Shown piece by piece: positions 8,583-18,449 of a DNA stretch of 64,000 bases (its first letter is position 1; each line of letters begins with the position of its first letter). Position numbers and translations under genes: made by a program. The DNA comes from Ectopseudomonas khazarica (GTDB lineage Bacteria; Pseudomonadota; Gammaproteobacteria; Pseudomonadales; Pseudomonadaceae): NCBI RefSeq assembly GCF_004521985.1, contig NZ_SBHZ01000013.1, forward strand, positions 62,001-126,000, read 5' to 3'. Below the pieces are notes generated by a model. It was given only the letters and a program-made list of their open reading frames with translations, was not told the origin of the DNA and did no database searches.

Positions 8583-9397
8583 TGCTCAAACAACGAATCA
8601 TCACGGCACTGGTGCTGTTGCCCATTGCCCTGGGCGGATTCTTCCTGCTCGACGGCGCTGCCTTCGCATTGTTCATCGGCGTGGTCGTCTCCCTGGGTGC
8701 CTGGGAGTGGGCGCGTCTGGCTGGTCTTGAGGCGCAGGCGCAGCGGGTGGGCTATGCCGCCGTGGTCGCGGCGTTGCTTGGCGTGCTGTACCTGACGCCG
8801 GTCGTGGCCCCCTGGCTGCTGGTGGTGGCCGTGTTCTGGTGGCTGGCCGCGACCTTCCTGGTGCTGACGTACCCCTACAGCAGTCGCTTCTGGGGTGACG
8901 TACCCCGGCGCCTGCTGATCGGCCTGCTGATCCTGCTGCCGGCCTGGCAGGGGCTGGTGCTGCTCAAGCAGTGGCCGCAGGCCAACGGGCTGATCATCGC
9001 GGTGATGGTGCTGGTGTGGGGTGCGGATATCGGTGCCTATTTCTCCGGCAAGGCCTTCGGCAAGCGCAAGCTGGCGCCCAAGGTCAGCCCGGGCAAGAGT
9101 TGGGAAGGGGTGTATGGCGGTCTGGCCGCCAGCCTGCTGATCACCCTGCTGGTCGGGCTGCAGCAGGGCTGGTCATTCAAGGGGCTGGTGCTGGCCCTGG
9201 TCGGCGCCGCTCTGGTGGTGTTCATCTCGGTGATCGGCGACCTGACCGAAAGCATGTTCAAGCGCCAGTCCGGGATCAAGGACAGCAGTAACCTGCTGCC
9301 TGGGCATGGTGGCGTGCTCGATCGCATCGACAGCCTCACGGCGGCCATCCCATTGTTCGCCGCATTGCTCTGGCTGGCAGGGTGGGGCGCGCTGTGA
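8582..9397 (+). CDS. cdsA: Phosphatidate cytidylyltransferase
   Basis: CdsA makes CDP-diacylglycerol from phosphatidate and CTP in the inner membrane, the branch point for all phospholipids. The 271-residue protein has about eight hydrophobic segments. The family signature is near the C-terminus (SVIGDLTESMFKRQSGIKDSSNLLPGHGGVLDRIDSL). It overlaps uppS by one base and dxr by four, forming a tightly packed lipid and isoprenoid operon. Confidence 0.97.
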   Translation: MLKQRIITALVLLPIALGGFFLLDGAAFALFIGVVVSLGAWEWARLAGLEAQAQRVGYAAVVAALLGVLYLTPVVAPWLLVVAVFWWLAATFLVLTYPYSSRFWGDVPRRLLIGLLILLPAWQGLVLLKQWPQANGLIIAVMVLVWGADIGAYFSGKAFGKRKLAPKVSPGKSWEGVYGGLAASLLITLLVGLQQGWSFKGLVLALVGAALVVFISVIGDLTESMFKRQSGIKDSSNLLPGHGGVLDRIDSLTAAIPLFAALLWLAGWGAL

Positions 9398-10578
9398 GTG
9401 CTGTGCAGCGCATCACGGTGCTCGGCGCCACCGGGTCGATCGGGCTGAGCACGCTGGACGTGATCGCGCGTCACCCCGAGCGCTACAGGGTCTTCGCCCT
9501 CAGCGGCTTCTCGCGCCTGGCGGAGTTGCGGGTGCTGTGCCTCAAGCACCGTCCGCGCTACGCCGTGGTGCCCGATGCCCAGGCTGCGCGTACCCTGCAG
9601 GGCAGCCTGCAGGCCTACGGGCTGGATACCCAGGTGCTGTGCGGCGAGGAGGGGCTGTGCGCAGTCGCCGCGGATGCCGAGGTCGACTGCGTGATGGCGG
9701 CGATCGTCGGGGCGGCGGGCCTGCGTCCGACGCTGGCGGCTGTGCAGGCCGGCAAGAAGGTGTTGCTGGCCAACAAGGAGGCGCTGGTGATGTCTGGCGC
9801 CCTGTTCATGCAGGCGGTCAGGAGCAGCGGTGCCGTGCTGCTGCCGATCGACAGCGAACACAATGCGATTTTCCAGTGCCTGCCCGGTGACTATGCCCGG
9901 GGCCTGCAGCAGGTTGGGGTTCGCCGCGTCCTGCTGACCGCATCTGGCGGGCCGTTCCGTGAAACGCCGCTGGCGGCGCTGGAACACGTGACCCCCGAGC
10001 AGGCCTGTGCTCACCCGAACTGGTCCATGGGGCGCAAGATCTCTGTCGATTCGGCGAGCATGATGAACAAGGGCCTGGAGCTGATCGAGGCGTGCTGGCT
10101 GTTCGATGCGCGCCCCGAGCAGATCGAGGTAGTGATCCATCGGCAGAGCGTGATTCATTCGCTGGTCGATTACGTCGATGGCTCGGTGCTGGCCCAGCTG
10201 GGCAACCCGGACATGCGCACGCCGATCGCGCATGCACTGGCCTGGCCGGAGCGCATCGACTCGGGCGTGTCGCCGCTGGACCTGTTCACGGTCGGTCGCC
10301 TCGATTTCGAGCGCCCCGACGAACAGCGTTTCCCTTGCCTGCGCCTTGCCCGCGAGGCCGTGCAGGCCGGCGGCAGTGCGCCGGCGATGCTCAATGCCGC
10401 CAATGAGGTGGCCGTCGAGGCCTTCCTGCAGGGGCGCATACGTTTCATCGATATCGCGCGTATGATTGAGTCCGTGTTGAACGCGCAACCGGTGCAGGCT
10501 GTCGAAGCGCTCGACGCGGTATTCGAGGCCGATGCGCAAGCGCGCGCGCTGGCTGGAGAATGGCTTGCCGGTCATTGA
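9394..10578 (+). CDS. dxr: 1-deoxy-D-xylulose 5-phosphate reductoisomerase
   Basis: Dxr converts DXP to methylerythritol 4-phosphate using NADPH, the committed step of the MEP pathway that also uses the ispD and ispF genes in this window. The NADPH-binding motif GATGSIGLSTLDV lies at the N-terminus. Metal and substrate motifs are LPIDSEHNAIFQCL and ASGGPFRETP, followed by NWSMGRKISVDSASMMNKGLE. The start is taken as GTG (VSAVQRITVLGATG), overlapping the cdsA stop, which gives 394 residues; a start four codons earlier is the alternative. Confidence 0.97.
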   Translation: MSAVQRITVLGATGSIGLSTLDVIARHPERYRVFALSGFSRLAELRVLCLKHRPRYAVVPDAQAARTLQGSLQAYGLDTQVLCGEEGLCAVAADAEVDCVMAAIVGAAGLRPTLAAVQAGKKVLLANKEALVMSGALFMQAVRSSGAVLLPIDSEHNAIFQCLPGDYARGLQQVGVRRVLLTASGGPFRETPLAALEHVTPEQACAHPNWSMGRKISVDSASMMNKGLELIEACWLFDARPEQIEVVIHRQSVIHSLVDYVDGSVLAQLGNPDMRTPIAHALAWPERIDSGVSPLDLFTVGRLDFERPDEQRFPCLRLAREAVQAGGSAPAMLNAANEVAVEAFLQGRIRFIDIARMIESVLNAQPVQAVEALDAVFEADAQARALAGEWLAGH

Positions 10579-10641
10579 GCGAGCCTGTGTTGACCCGACG
10601 TGCGCCAGGCCATGAGCGGCGTGTAGGGCTGGAGAAGTGAA

Positions 10642-11994
10642 ATGAGTGGGCTGTACATGCTGGTTGGCACCCTGATCGCGCTGGGTGTGCTGGTGACCTT
10701 CCATGAGTTCGGGCATTTCTGGGTGGCCCGTCGCTGTGGGGTCAAGGTGCTGCGTTTCTCCGTCGGCTTCGGCACGCCGCTGCTGCGCTGGCATGACCGT
10801 CAGGGCACCGAATTCGTGGTGGCCGCCATTCCCCTGGGCGGCTACGTGAAGATGCTCGACGAGCGCGAGGGCAGCGTGCCGGACGAGCAGCTCGATCAGG
10901 CATTCAATCGCAAGAGCGTGGCTCAGCGCATCGCCATCGTCGCAGCCGGGCCGGTGGCCAACTTCCTGCTGGCACTGCTGTTCTTCTGGTTCGTCGCGAT
11001 GCTCGGCAGTCAGCAGGTGCGCCCGGTCATTGGCGCGGTGCAGCCCGACAGCCTGGCGGAAGCAGCCGGCCTGCAGGCCGGACAGGAAATCGTCGCGGTC
11101 AATGGCGAGGCCACCACGGGCTGGGCGGCAGTCAACCTGCAGCTGGTTCGGCGCCTGGGGGAGAGCGGTACCCTGAATCTGCGCGTGCTCGAACCCGGTT
11201 CCACCGTGGAGACCTCCAGGCAGGTGCCGCTGGACAACTGGCTGCGCGGTGTCGATGAGCCGGACCCGATCGGCTCGCTCGGCATTCGCCCCTGGCGCCC
11301 GGTGCTCGAGCCGGTTCTGGCCGAGGTCGATTCCAAGGGGCCGGCCTATGCTGCCGGCCTGAAGCCGGGCGACCGCCTGCTGGCGCTTGACGGCGAGCCG
11401 CTGGCCGACTGGCAGGACCTGGTCGATCGCGTGCGCAAGCTTCCCGGCGCCGATGTGACCCTGCGCTACGAGCGCGCCGGTCAGGCGCAGGACGTGCGTC
11501 TGACCCTGGCTGCGCGGGGCGAGGGTGAGGCGCGCAGCGGCTACCTGGGGGCTGGCGTGCAGGGTGTCGAATGGCCGCCGGAAATGTTGCGCGAGGTGCG
11601 CTACGGGCCGCTCGACGGCGTTGCCGAAGGTGTCCGTCAGACCTGGGCGATGAGCCTGCTGACCCTTGATTCGCTGAAGAAAATGCTCTTCGGAGAGCTC
11701 TCGGTAAAAAACTTGAGCGGGCCGATAACCATTGCTAAAGTGGCGGGCGCTTCGGCTGAGTCAGGGCTGGGGGATTTCCTGAAATTCCTTGCATATCTGA
11801 GTATTAGCCTGGGGGTTCTCAATCTTTTGCCCATTCCCGTACTGGATGGTGGGCATCTGCTGTTCTATCTGGTCGAGTGGGTGCGTGGTCGCCCCTTGTC
11901 CGAGCGGGTTCAGGGTTGGGGGATGCAGATCGGCATCAGTCTGGTCATCGGGGTCATGTTGTTGGCGTTGGTCAACGATCTCAGCCGTCTGTAA
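10642..11994 (+). CDS. rseP: RIP zinc metalloprotease, site-2 protease
   Basis: This inner-membrane site-2 protease cuts the anti-sigma factor (MucA/RseA type) after DegS-like cleavage, releasing AlgU/RpoE when outer-membrane assembly fails. HEFGH (H21, E22, H25) is in the first transmembrane helix. Two PDZ domains occupy the middle (about 110-190 and 220-300). The third zinc ligand motif LNLLPIPVLDGGH has D402. At 450 residues it has the normal length. It sits just before bamA, the machinery whose failure it senses. Confidence 0.97.
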   Translation: MSGLYMLVGTLIALGVLVTFHEFGHFWVARRCGVKVLRFSVGFGTPLLRWHDRQGTEFVVAAIPLGGYVKMLDEREGSVPDEQLDQAFNRKSVAQRIAIVAAGPVANFLLALLFFWFVAMLGSQQVRPVIGAVQPDSLAEAAGLQAGQEIVAVNGEATTGWAAVNLQLVRRLGESGTLNLRVLEPGSTVETSRQVPLDNWLRGVDEPDPIGSLGIRPWRPVLEPVLAEVDSKGPAYAAGLKPGDRLLALDGEPLADWQDLVDRVRKLPGADVTLRYERAGQAQDVRLTLAARGEGEARSGYLGAGVQGVEWPPEMLREVRYGPLDGVAEGVRQTWAMSLLTLDSLKKMLFGELSVKNLSGPITIAKVAGASAESGLGDFLKFLAYLSISLGVLNLLPIPVLDGGHLLFYLVEWVRGRPLSERVQGWGMQIGISLVIGVMLLALVNDLSRL

Positions 11995-12081
11995 GCATTG
12001 CTGGATTGCGTTCTTGAGATTTACAAGAAGTGTCGCCTCGAGCGGCAGCTTTTATCGTCAGTTGGAATAAGAAAGGACTTC

Positions 12082-14442
12082 ATGAAACGTCTGCTGCTAC
12101 CTGCGGTACTGTCCGCATTGATGATCGCCGAAGTTCACGCCGAGTCCTTCACCATCTCCGATATACGCGTCAACGGTCTGCAGCGGGTCTCCGCCGGCAG
12201 CGTGTTCGGCGCGCTGCCGTTGAACGTGGGCGAGCAGGTCGACGACCGCCAGTTGGTCGACGCCACCCGTTCCCTGTTCCGCACCGGCTTCTTCCAGGAC
12301 ATCCAGCTCGGTCGCGATGGCGATGTGCTGGTCGTCACCGTGGTCGAGCGTCCTTCCATCTCCGGCATCGAGATCGAGGGCAACAAGGCCATTACCACCG
12401 AAGACCTGCTCAAGGGCCTGAACCAGTCCGGCCTGGCGGAAGGCGAGATCTTCCAGCGCGCGACGCTCGAAGGCGTGCGTAACGAACTGCAGCGTCAGTA
12501 CGTGGCCCAGGGCCGCTACTCGGCCGAGATCGAGGCCGAAGTGATTCCACAGCCGCGTAACCGCGTGGCGCTGAAGATCACCATCAACGAAGGTACCGTT
12601 GCGGCGATCTCCCACATCAACGTGGTCGGCAACACCGTCTTCTCCGACGAAGACCTGACCGACCTGTTCGAGCTGAAGACCACCAACTGGCTGTCGTTCT
12701 TCAAGAACGACGACAAGTACGCCCGCGAGAAACTCTCCGGTGACCTCGAGCGCCTGCGCTCGTACTACCTGGACCGCGGCTACATCAACATGGACATCAG
12801 CTCCACCCAGGTATCCATCACCCCGGACAAGAAGCACGTCTACATCACCGTCAACGTCGAAGAGGGCGAGAAGTACAGCGTTCGCGACGTGAAGCTCTCC
12901 GGCGACCTCAAGGTGCCGGAAGAAGACGTGCGTGCGCTGCTGCTGGTCAAGGAAGGTCAGGTCTTCTCGCGCAAGATCATGACCACCACCAGCGAGCTGA
13001 TCACTCGCCGCCTGGGCAACGAGGGCTACACCTTCGCCAACGTCAACGGCGTGCCGGAAGCGCATGACGAAGACAACAGCGTCTCGATCACCTTCTTCGT
13101 CGATCCGGGCAAGCGTGCCTACGTCAACCGCATCAACTTCCGTGGCAACACCAAGTCCGAGGACGAAGTGCTGCGCCGCGAGATGCGCCAGATGGAAGGT
13201 GGCTGGGCCTCGACCTACCTGATCGATCAATCCAAGGTGCGCCTGGAGCGCCTCGGCTTCTTCAAGGAAGTCAACGTCGAAACGCCGCAGGTACCGGGCA
13301 CCGACGACCAGATCGACGTCAACTACAGCGTCGAGGAACAGCCTTCCGGCTCGATCACCGCCAGCGTCGGTTTCGCCCAGAACGCCGGTCTGATCCTGGG
13401 TGGCTCGATCAGCCAGAACAACTTCCTGGGTACCGGTAACAAGGTCAGCATCGGCCTGACCCGTAGCGAATACCAGACCCGCTACAGCTTCGGCTTCGTT
13501 GACCCCTACTGGACCGTCGACGGTGTCAGCCTGGGTTACAACGCCTTCTACCGCACTACCGACTACGATGAGCTCGATGTCGACGTGTCCAGCTACTCGG
13601 TGGACAGCCTGGGTGCAGGCGTCAACATCGGCTACCCGATCAGCGAGACGTCGCGCCTGACCTACGGCCTGACCGTGCAGCAGGACACTATCGACACCGG
13701 TCGCTACACCGTCGACGAGATCTTCGACTTCATCGACGCCGAGGGCGACAACTACCTGAACTTCAAGGGCTCCATCGGCTGGTCCGAGTCGACCCTCAAC
13801 CGTGGCGTGCTGGCCAACCGTGGCCATTCGCAGAGCCTGGTGCTGGAAACCACCCTGCCGGGCAGCGACCTGTCGTTCTACAAGCTCGACTATCGCGGCC
13901 AGGTGTTCACGCCGCTCAGTGACAACTACACGCTGCGCTTCCATACCCAGCTGGGTTACGGCGACAGCTATGGCAGCACCGCGGAGCTGCCGTTCTACGA
14001 GCACTACTACGCCGGTGGCTTCAACTCGGTACGTGGTTTCGAGGACAGCAGTCTGGGCCCGCGCAGCACGCCGAGTACCGGTACCAAGCCCGGCACGCTG
14101 GCCGATCCGGACCAGGATCCGCTGCCGTTCGGTGGTAACGTGCTGGTGCAGGGTGGCGTGGAGATGCTGTTCCCGCTGCCGTTCGTCAAGGACCAGCGTT
14201 CGCTGCGTACCGCGCTGTTCTGGGACGTGGGTAACGTGTTCGACACCAATTGCTCGTCGAGCCAGAAGAAGATCAGCGACAGCTGCGATATCGACTTCAG
14301 CAACCTGGCCAGCTCCGTGGGTGTCGGCGTGACCTGGATCACCGCGCTCGGTCCGCTGAGCTTCAGCCTGGCCATGCCGATCAAGAAGCCGGATGATGCC
14401 GATACTCAGGTGTTCCAGTTCTCCCTGGGTCAAACCTTCTAA
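12082..14442 (+). CDS. bamA: Outer membrane protein assembly factor BamA
   Basis: BamA is the essential Omp85 core of the BAM complex, which folds beta-barrel proteins into the outer membrane. The 786-residue precursor starts with a signal peptide (MKRLLLPAVLSALMIAEVHA). Five POTRA repeats fill roughly residues 22-420, and a 16-strand barrel ends in a C-terminal aromatic (GQTF). GFNSVRGFEDSSLGP matches the conserved VRGF loop of the barrel lumen. The start was moved to the ATG at 12082, which has AAAGGA upstream and gives a proper signal peptide. skp and lpxD follow. Confidence 0.97.
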   Translation: MKRLLLPAVLSALMIAEVHAESFTISDIRVNGLQRVSAGSVFGALPLNVGEQVDDRQLVDATRSLFRTGFFQDIQLGRDGDVLVVTVVERPSISGIEIEGNKAITTEDLLKGLNQSGLAEGEIFQRATLEGVRNELQRQYVAQGRYSAEIEAEVIPQPRNRVALKITINEGTVAAISHINVVGNTVFSDEDLTDLFELKTTNWLSFFKNDDKYAREKLSGDLERLRSYYLDRGYINMDISSTQVSITPDKKHVYITVNVEEGEKYSVRDVKLSGDLKVPEEDVRALLLVKEGQVFSRKIMTTTSELITRRLGNEGYTFANVNGVPEAHDEDNSVSITFFVDPGKRAYVNRINFRGNTKSEDEVLRREMRQMEGGWASTYLIDQSKVRLERLGFFKEVNVETPQVPGTDDQIDVNYSVEEQPSGSITASVGFAQNAGLILGGSISQNNFLGTGNKVSIGLTRSEYQTRYSFGFVDPYWTVDGVSLGYNAFYRTTDYDELDVDVSSYSVDSLGAGVNIGYPISETSRLTYGLTVQQDTIDTGRYTVDEIFDFIDAEGDNYLNFKGSIGWSESTLNRGVLANRGHSQSLVLETTLPGSDLSFYKLDYRGQVFTPLSDNYTLRFHTQLGYGDSYGSTAELPFYEHYYAGGFNSVRGFEDSSLGPRSTPSTGTKPGTLADPDQDPLPFGGNVLVQGGVEMLFPLPFVKDQRSLRTALFWDVGNVFDTNCSSSQKKISDSCDIDFSNLASSVGVGVTWITALGPLSFSLAMPIKKPDDADTQVFQFSLGQTF

Positions 14443-14485
14443 TCTGTTTCACCGAAAGCCAACAGTTTTGTTGCAGGAGTGCATT

Positions 14486-14989
14486 GTGCGTAAGTTGACT
14501 CAACTGGTTCTGTTCACCGCCGCCCTGATCGCCACTCCGGCGTTCGCTGAAATGAAGGTGGCCGTACTGAACTATCAGATGGCGCTGCTCGAGTCTGATG
14601 CGGCCAAGCGTTACGCCGTCGATGCCGAGAAGAAATTCGGCCCGCAGTTGAACAAGCTCAAGACCCTGGAAAGCGACGCCAAGCGCATCCAGGACCGCAT
14701 GGTCAAGGAAGGCGAGAAGATGCAGCAGGCCGAGCGTGAGCGTCTCGAGCTCGAGTTCAAGCAGAAGGCCCGTGATTTCCAGTTCCAGTCCAAGGAGCTG
14801 AACGAAGCCAAGGCCATTGCCGATCGCGAGATGCTGGCCAAGCTCAAGCCGAACCTGGACAAGGCGGTCGAGGAAGTCATCAAGAAAGGCAACTTCGACC
14901 TGGTTCTCGAGCGCGGTGCGGTGATCGATGTCAAACCTCAGTACGACATCACTCGCCAGGTCATCGAGCGCATGAATCAGATGCGTTGA
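14486..14989 (+). CDS. skp: Periplasmic OMP chaperone Skp/OmpH
   Basis: Skp is a trimeric jellyfish-shaped chaperone that carries unfolded outer-membrane proteins across the periplasm to BamA. The GTG start gives 167 residues with signal peptide (VRKLTQLVLFTAALIATPAFA). A short beta segment (MKVAVLNYQMALLES) is followed by a long charged coiled coil (about 45-125) and a C-terminal segment. CAGGAG lies 7 bases before the GTG, supporting this start over longer ones that run into bamA. The lpxD start follows its stop by 2 bases. Confidence 0.95.
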   Translation: MRKLTQLVLFTAALIATPAFAEMKVAVLNYQMALLESDAAKRYAVDAEKKFGPQLNKLKTLESDAKRIQDRMVKEGEKMQQAERERLELEFKQKARDFQFQSKELNEAKAIADREMLAKLKPNLDKAVEEVIKKGNFDLVLERGAVIDVKPQYDITRQVIERMNQMR

Positions 14990-14991
14990 GC

Positions 14992-16047
14992 ATGGCCGTG
15001 ACAGTTACCCTCGGCCAGTTGGCCGAGCGCCTGGGCGCCACCCTGCGTGGCGCCGAAGGCAAGGTCATCTCGGGCCTGGCCACCTTGCAGGAGGCCGGGC
15101 CCGAACAGTTGAGCTTCCTGGCCAACGCCCAGTACCGCAAGTTCCTGGCCGAGAGCCAGGCCGGCGCGGTGCTGCTGACGGCTGCCGATGCGGAAGGCTA
15201 CGCGGGTGACGCGCTGATCGTCGCCAACCCCTATCTTGCCTACGCGCAGCTGTCCCATCTGTTCGATCGCAAGCCCGTGGCGGCGGCCGGCGTGCATGCC
15301 ACTGCCCAGGTCGCAGTGGATGCGCAGGTCGATCCGAGTGCCAGTATCGGTGCCTTTGCCGTGATCGAAAGTGGCGCGCGTATCGGCGCGGACGTCAGCA
15401 TCGGCGCGCATTGCGTGGTCGGCGCGCGCAGCGTGATCGGTGACGGCGGCTGGCTGGCACCGCGCGTGACGCTGTACCACGACGTGCGGATCGGCAAGCG
15501 CGTGGTGATCCAGTCCGGGGCGGTGATCGGTGGCGAGGGCTTCGGTTTCGCCAACGAGAAGGGCGTGTGGCAGAAGATCGCGCAGATCGGTGGGGTGACC
15601 ATCGGCGATGACGTCGAGATCGGCGCCAATACCACCGTGGACCGTGGTGCGCTGTCCGACACCCTGATCGGCAACGGCGTGAAGCTGGATAACCAGATCA
15701 TGATCGCGCACAACGTGCAGATCGGCGACAACACCGCGATGGCGGGCTGTTGCGGGATTTCCGGCAGCACCAAGATCGGTCGCAACTGCATGATCGCAGG
15801 TGGTGTCGGCATGGTGGGTCATATCGAGGTGTGCGACAACGTGTTCGTCACCGGTATGACCATGGTGACGCGTTCGATCACCGAAGCGGGCGCCTATTCT
15901 TCCGGAACCGCCATGCAACCGGCAGGCGAGTGGAAGAAGAGTGCGGCACGCATTCGTCAGTTGGACGAGATGGCCAAGCGTCTGCGAGAGCTGGAAAAGC
16001 AGCTGGCCGCCGTGACCCAGACGGCGAATGTCTCATCTGATGCCTGA
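14992..16047 (+). CDS. lpxD: UDP-3-O-(3-hydroxyacyl)glucosamine N-acyltransferase
   Basis: LpxD adds the second hydroxyacyl chain (amide-linked) to UDP-acyl-glucosamine, the third step of lipid A synthesis. An N-terminal uridine-binding domain is followed by a left-handed beta helix of hexapeptide repeats (about residues 100-300). The catalytic histidine lies in IMIAHNVQIGDN. A C-terminal helix (KRLRELEKQLAAV) completes the trimer. The ATG at 14992 gives 351 residues. Chain length preference (expected C12 in Pseudomonas) cannot be read here. Confidence 0.96.
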   Translation: MAVTVTLGQLAERLGATLRGAEGKVISGLATLQEAGPEQLSFLANAQYRKFLAESQAGAVLLTAADAEGYAGDALIVANPYLAYAQLSHLFDRKPVAAAGVHATAQVAVDAQVDPSASIGAFAVIESGARIGADVSIGAHCVVGARSVIGDGGWLAPRVTLYHDVRIGKRVVIQSGAVIGGEGFGFANEKGVWQKIAQIGGVTIGDDVEIGANTTVDRGALSDTLIGNGVKLDNQIMIAHNVQIGDNTAMAGCCGISGSTKIGRNCMIAGGVGMVGHIEVCDNVFVTGMTMVTRSITEAGAYSSGTAMQPAGEWKKSAARIRQLDEMAKRLRELEKQLAAVTQTANVSSDA

Positions 16048-16096
16048 GCATGGCGTGCTGCCGTGCTCTTTTCTTTTCTTACAGGCTTAACCGGAC

Positions 16097-16537
16097 ATGA
16101 TGGACATCAACGAAATTCGTGAATATTTGCCGCACCGCTATCCTTTCCTGCTGGTGGATCGTGTGGTGGACCTGGACGTCGAAGGCAAGACTGTTCGCGC
16201 CTACAAGAATGTCAGCATCAATGAGCCGTTCTTCAATGGCCACTTCCCCGAGCATCCGATCATGCCGGGCGTGCTGATCATCGAGGCGATGGCCCAGGCT
16301 GCCGGGATTCTCGGCTTCAAGATGATGGGCGTGAAACCGGCCGATGGCACCCTGTACTACTTCGTCGGTTCCGACAAGCTGCGTTTCCGCTCTCCCGTCA
16401 CGCCGGGCGATCAGCTGGTACTGGAAGCCAAGTACCTGAGCGACCGTCGCAGCATCTGGAAATTCGAGTGCCGCGCCACTGTCGATGGCAAGGAAGTCTG
16501 CTCCGCTGAAATCATCTGTGCGGAACGCAAGCTATGA
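16097..16537 (+). CDS. fabZ: 3-hydroxyacyl-ACP dehydratase FabZ
   Basis: This hotdog-fold dehydratase removes water from 3-hydroxyacyl-ACP in fatty acid elongation and competes with LpxA and LpxD for the same substrate pool. Its 146 residues include HRYPFLLVDRV and the catalytic motif NGHFPEHPIMPGVLIIEAMAQAAG (His and Glu). It begins MMDINEIREYLPHRYPF; either Met could be the start. The last 4 bases overlap lpxA, so the dehydratase and acyltransferase are translationally linked. Confidence 0.97.
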   Translation: MMDINEIREYLPHRYPFLLVDRVVDLDVEGKTVRAYKNVSINEPFFNGHFPEHPIMPGVLIIEAMAQAAGILGFKMMGVKPADGTLYYFVGSDKLRFRSPVTPGDQLVLEAKYLSDRRSIWKFECRATVDGKEVCSAEIICAERKL

Positions 16538-17310
16538 GTTCGATTGACCCTCGCGCGATCATCGACCCCAGTGCCAGGTTGGCCGACGACGTCGTCGTCG
16601 GCCCCTGGAGCATTGTCGGGCCCGATGTGGAAATCGGCGAGGGTAGCGTGATCGGTCCGCACGTGGTGCTCAAGGGACCGACCGTGATTGGCAAGCACAA
16701 CCGCATCTACCAGTTTTCCTCGGTTGGCGAAGATACCCCCGATCTGAAGTACAAGGGCGAGCCCACGCGCCTGGTGATCGGTGATCACAATGTGATTCGC
16801 GAGGGCGTCACCATTCACCGTGGCACCGTGCAGGACCGCAGCGAAACCACCATCGGTGACCATAACCTGATCATGGCCTATGCCCATATCGGTCATGACA
16901 GCGTCATCGGCAATCACTGCATCCTGGTCAACAACACCGCGCTGGCGGGGCATGTATGGGTCGACGACTGGGCGATTCTGTCCGGTTACACCCTGGTGCA
17001 TCAGTTCTGCCGCATCGGCGCGCACAGCTTTTCCGGCATGGGTACCGCCATCGGCAAGGACGTGCCGGCGTTCGTCACCGTATTCGGCAACCCGGCCGAA
17101 GCGCGCAGCATGAATTTCGAAGGCATGCGCCGTCGTGGTTTCTCCGCCGAAGCCATCTCCGCGCTGCGCAAGGGTTACAAGCTGGTCTACCGCCAGGGCC
17201 TGACCGTCGAGCAGGCGCTCGCCGAGTTGGCCGAGTCCGCGGCCCAGTTCCCGGAAGTCGCGATATTCCGCGACTCCATTCAGGCGTCCACACGCGGCAT
17301 CACTCGCTGA
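16534..17310 (+). CDS. lpxA: UDP-N-acetylglucosamine O-acyltransferase
   Basis: LpxA catalyses the first step of lipid A synthesis, moving a 3-hydroxyacyl chain from ACP to UDP-GlcNAc. The 258-residue protein is mostly hexapeptide repeats (IDPSARLADDVVVGPWSIVGPDVEIGEGSVIGP), with the catalytic His in LIMAYAHIGHDSVIGN and a C-terminal helical domain. It overlaps fabZ by an ATGA and precedes lpxB by 5 bases. Confidence 0.97.
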   Translation: MSSIDPRAIIDPSARLADDVVVGPWSIVGPDVEIGEGSVIGPHVVLKGPTVIGKHNRIYQFSSVGEDTPDLKYKGEPTRLVIGDHNVIREGVTIHRGTVQDRSETTIGDHNLIMAYAHIGHDSVIGNHCILVNNTALAGHVWVDDWAILSGYTLVHQFCRIGAHSFSGMGTAIGKDVPAFVTVFGNPAEARSMNFEGMRRRGFSAEAISALRKGYKLVYRQGLTVEQALAELAESAAQFPEVAIFRDSIQASTRGITR

Positions 17311-17315
17311 ATCCC

Positions 17316-18449
17316 ATGACTAGACCTCTTCGCGTCGCACTGGTCGCCGGTGAGGCGTCCGGCGATATTCTCGGAGCGGGCCTGATGCAGGCCATCAAGT
17401 TGCGCCACCCGGACGTCGAGTTCGTCGGCGTGGGCGGTGCACGCATGGAAGCCGAGGGCCTGACATCCTATTTCCCGATGGAACGCCTGGCCGTGATGGG
17501 GCTGGTCGAGGTGCTCGGTCGCCTGTTCGAGCTGCTGGGGCGTCGACGCCAGCTGGCACGCGACCTCATCGCGGCGCAGCCCGATGTGTTCATCGGCATC
17601 GATGCACCGGATTTCAACCTGGGCCTGGAGCTCAAGCTGCGCCGCGCCGGGATCAGGACCGTGCACTACGTCAGCCCGTCGGTGTGGGCCTGGCGGCAGA
17701 AGCGCGTGTTGAAGATCCGTGAAGCCTGCGATCTGATGCTGACTCTGTTTCCGTTCGAGGCGCAGTTCTACGATGCGCATCAGGTGCCGGTGCGCTTCGT
17801 CGGTCACCCCCTGGCCGATGCCATACCGCAGCACGCCGACCGCGCGGCGGCACGCGACGCGCTGGATCTGCCGCATGACGAGGCCGTGGTTGCCCTGATG
17901 CCAGGCAGTCGGGGTGGCGAAGTGGCGCGTCTTGGCGAACTCTTTCTCGATGCGGCGATTCGTCTGCGTGCGCTGCGCCCGGGCATCCGTTTTCTGCTGC
18001 CATGCGCCACCCCGGAGCGCCGTGAGCAGCTCGAGCAGATGCTGGCCGGGCGCGACCTGCCGCTGACCCTGCTCGATGGTCGCTCGCATGAGGTGCTGGC
18101 CGCCTGCGACGCGGTGCTGATCGCTTCCGGTACGGCGACCCTGGAGGCCCTGCTGTACAAGCGGCCGATGGTGGTGGCCTATCGTGTGGCGCCGCTGACC
18201 TATCGCATTCTCAAGCGCCTGGTGAAAAGCCCCTATATCTCGCTGCCCAACCTGCTGGCCGAGCGCCTGCTAGTGCCGGAGCTGATCCAGGATGCGGCGA
18301 CCGCCGAGGCGTTGGCGCAGACCGTGGCGCCATTGATCGATGGCGGTCAGGTGCAGACCGAGGGGTTCGATGTGATCCACCGTGCACTGCGGCGCGATGC
18401 CTCGGTGTCGGCAGCCGATGCCGTGCTCAAGCTGGCGGAGCGAGGCTGA
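17316..18449 (+). CDS. lpxB: Lipid-A-disaccharide synthase
   Basis: LpxB is a membrane-associated GT-B glycosyltransferase that joins lipid X to UDP-diacylglucosamine, forming the beta-1,6 lipid A disaccharide. The chosen ATG gives 377 residues starting MTRPLRVALVAGEASGDILGAGLM. SPSVWAWRQKRV, MPGSRGGEV and ASGTATLEALLYKRPMVVAYR are typical family motifs. The longer frame upstream overlaps lpxA and is rejected. It ends on the first base of rnhB. Confidence 0.97.
   Translation: MTRPLRVALVAGEASGDILGAGLMQAIKLRHPDVEFVGVGGARMEAEGLTSYFPMERLAVMGLVEVLGRLFELLGRRRQLARDLIAAQPDVFIGIDAPDFNLGLELKLRRAGIRTVHYVSPSVWAWRQKRVLKIREACDLMLTLFPFEAQFYDAHQVPVRFVGHPLADAIPQHADRAAARDALDLPHDEAVVALMPGSRGGEVARLGELFLDAAIRLRALRPGIRFLLPCATPERREQLEQMLAGRDLPLTLLDGRSHEVLAACDAVLIASGTATLEALLYKRPMVVAYRVAPLTYRILKRLVKSPYISLPNLLAERLLVPELIQDAATAEALAQTVAPLIDGGQVQTEGFDVIHRALRRDASVSAADAVLKLAERG

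Noticed and set aside
12097..14433. 778-codon minus-strand frame opposite bamA
   Set aside because: Antisense shadow of a gene with strong third-position GC.
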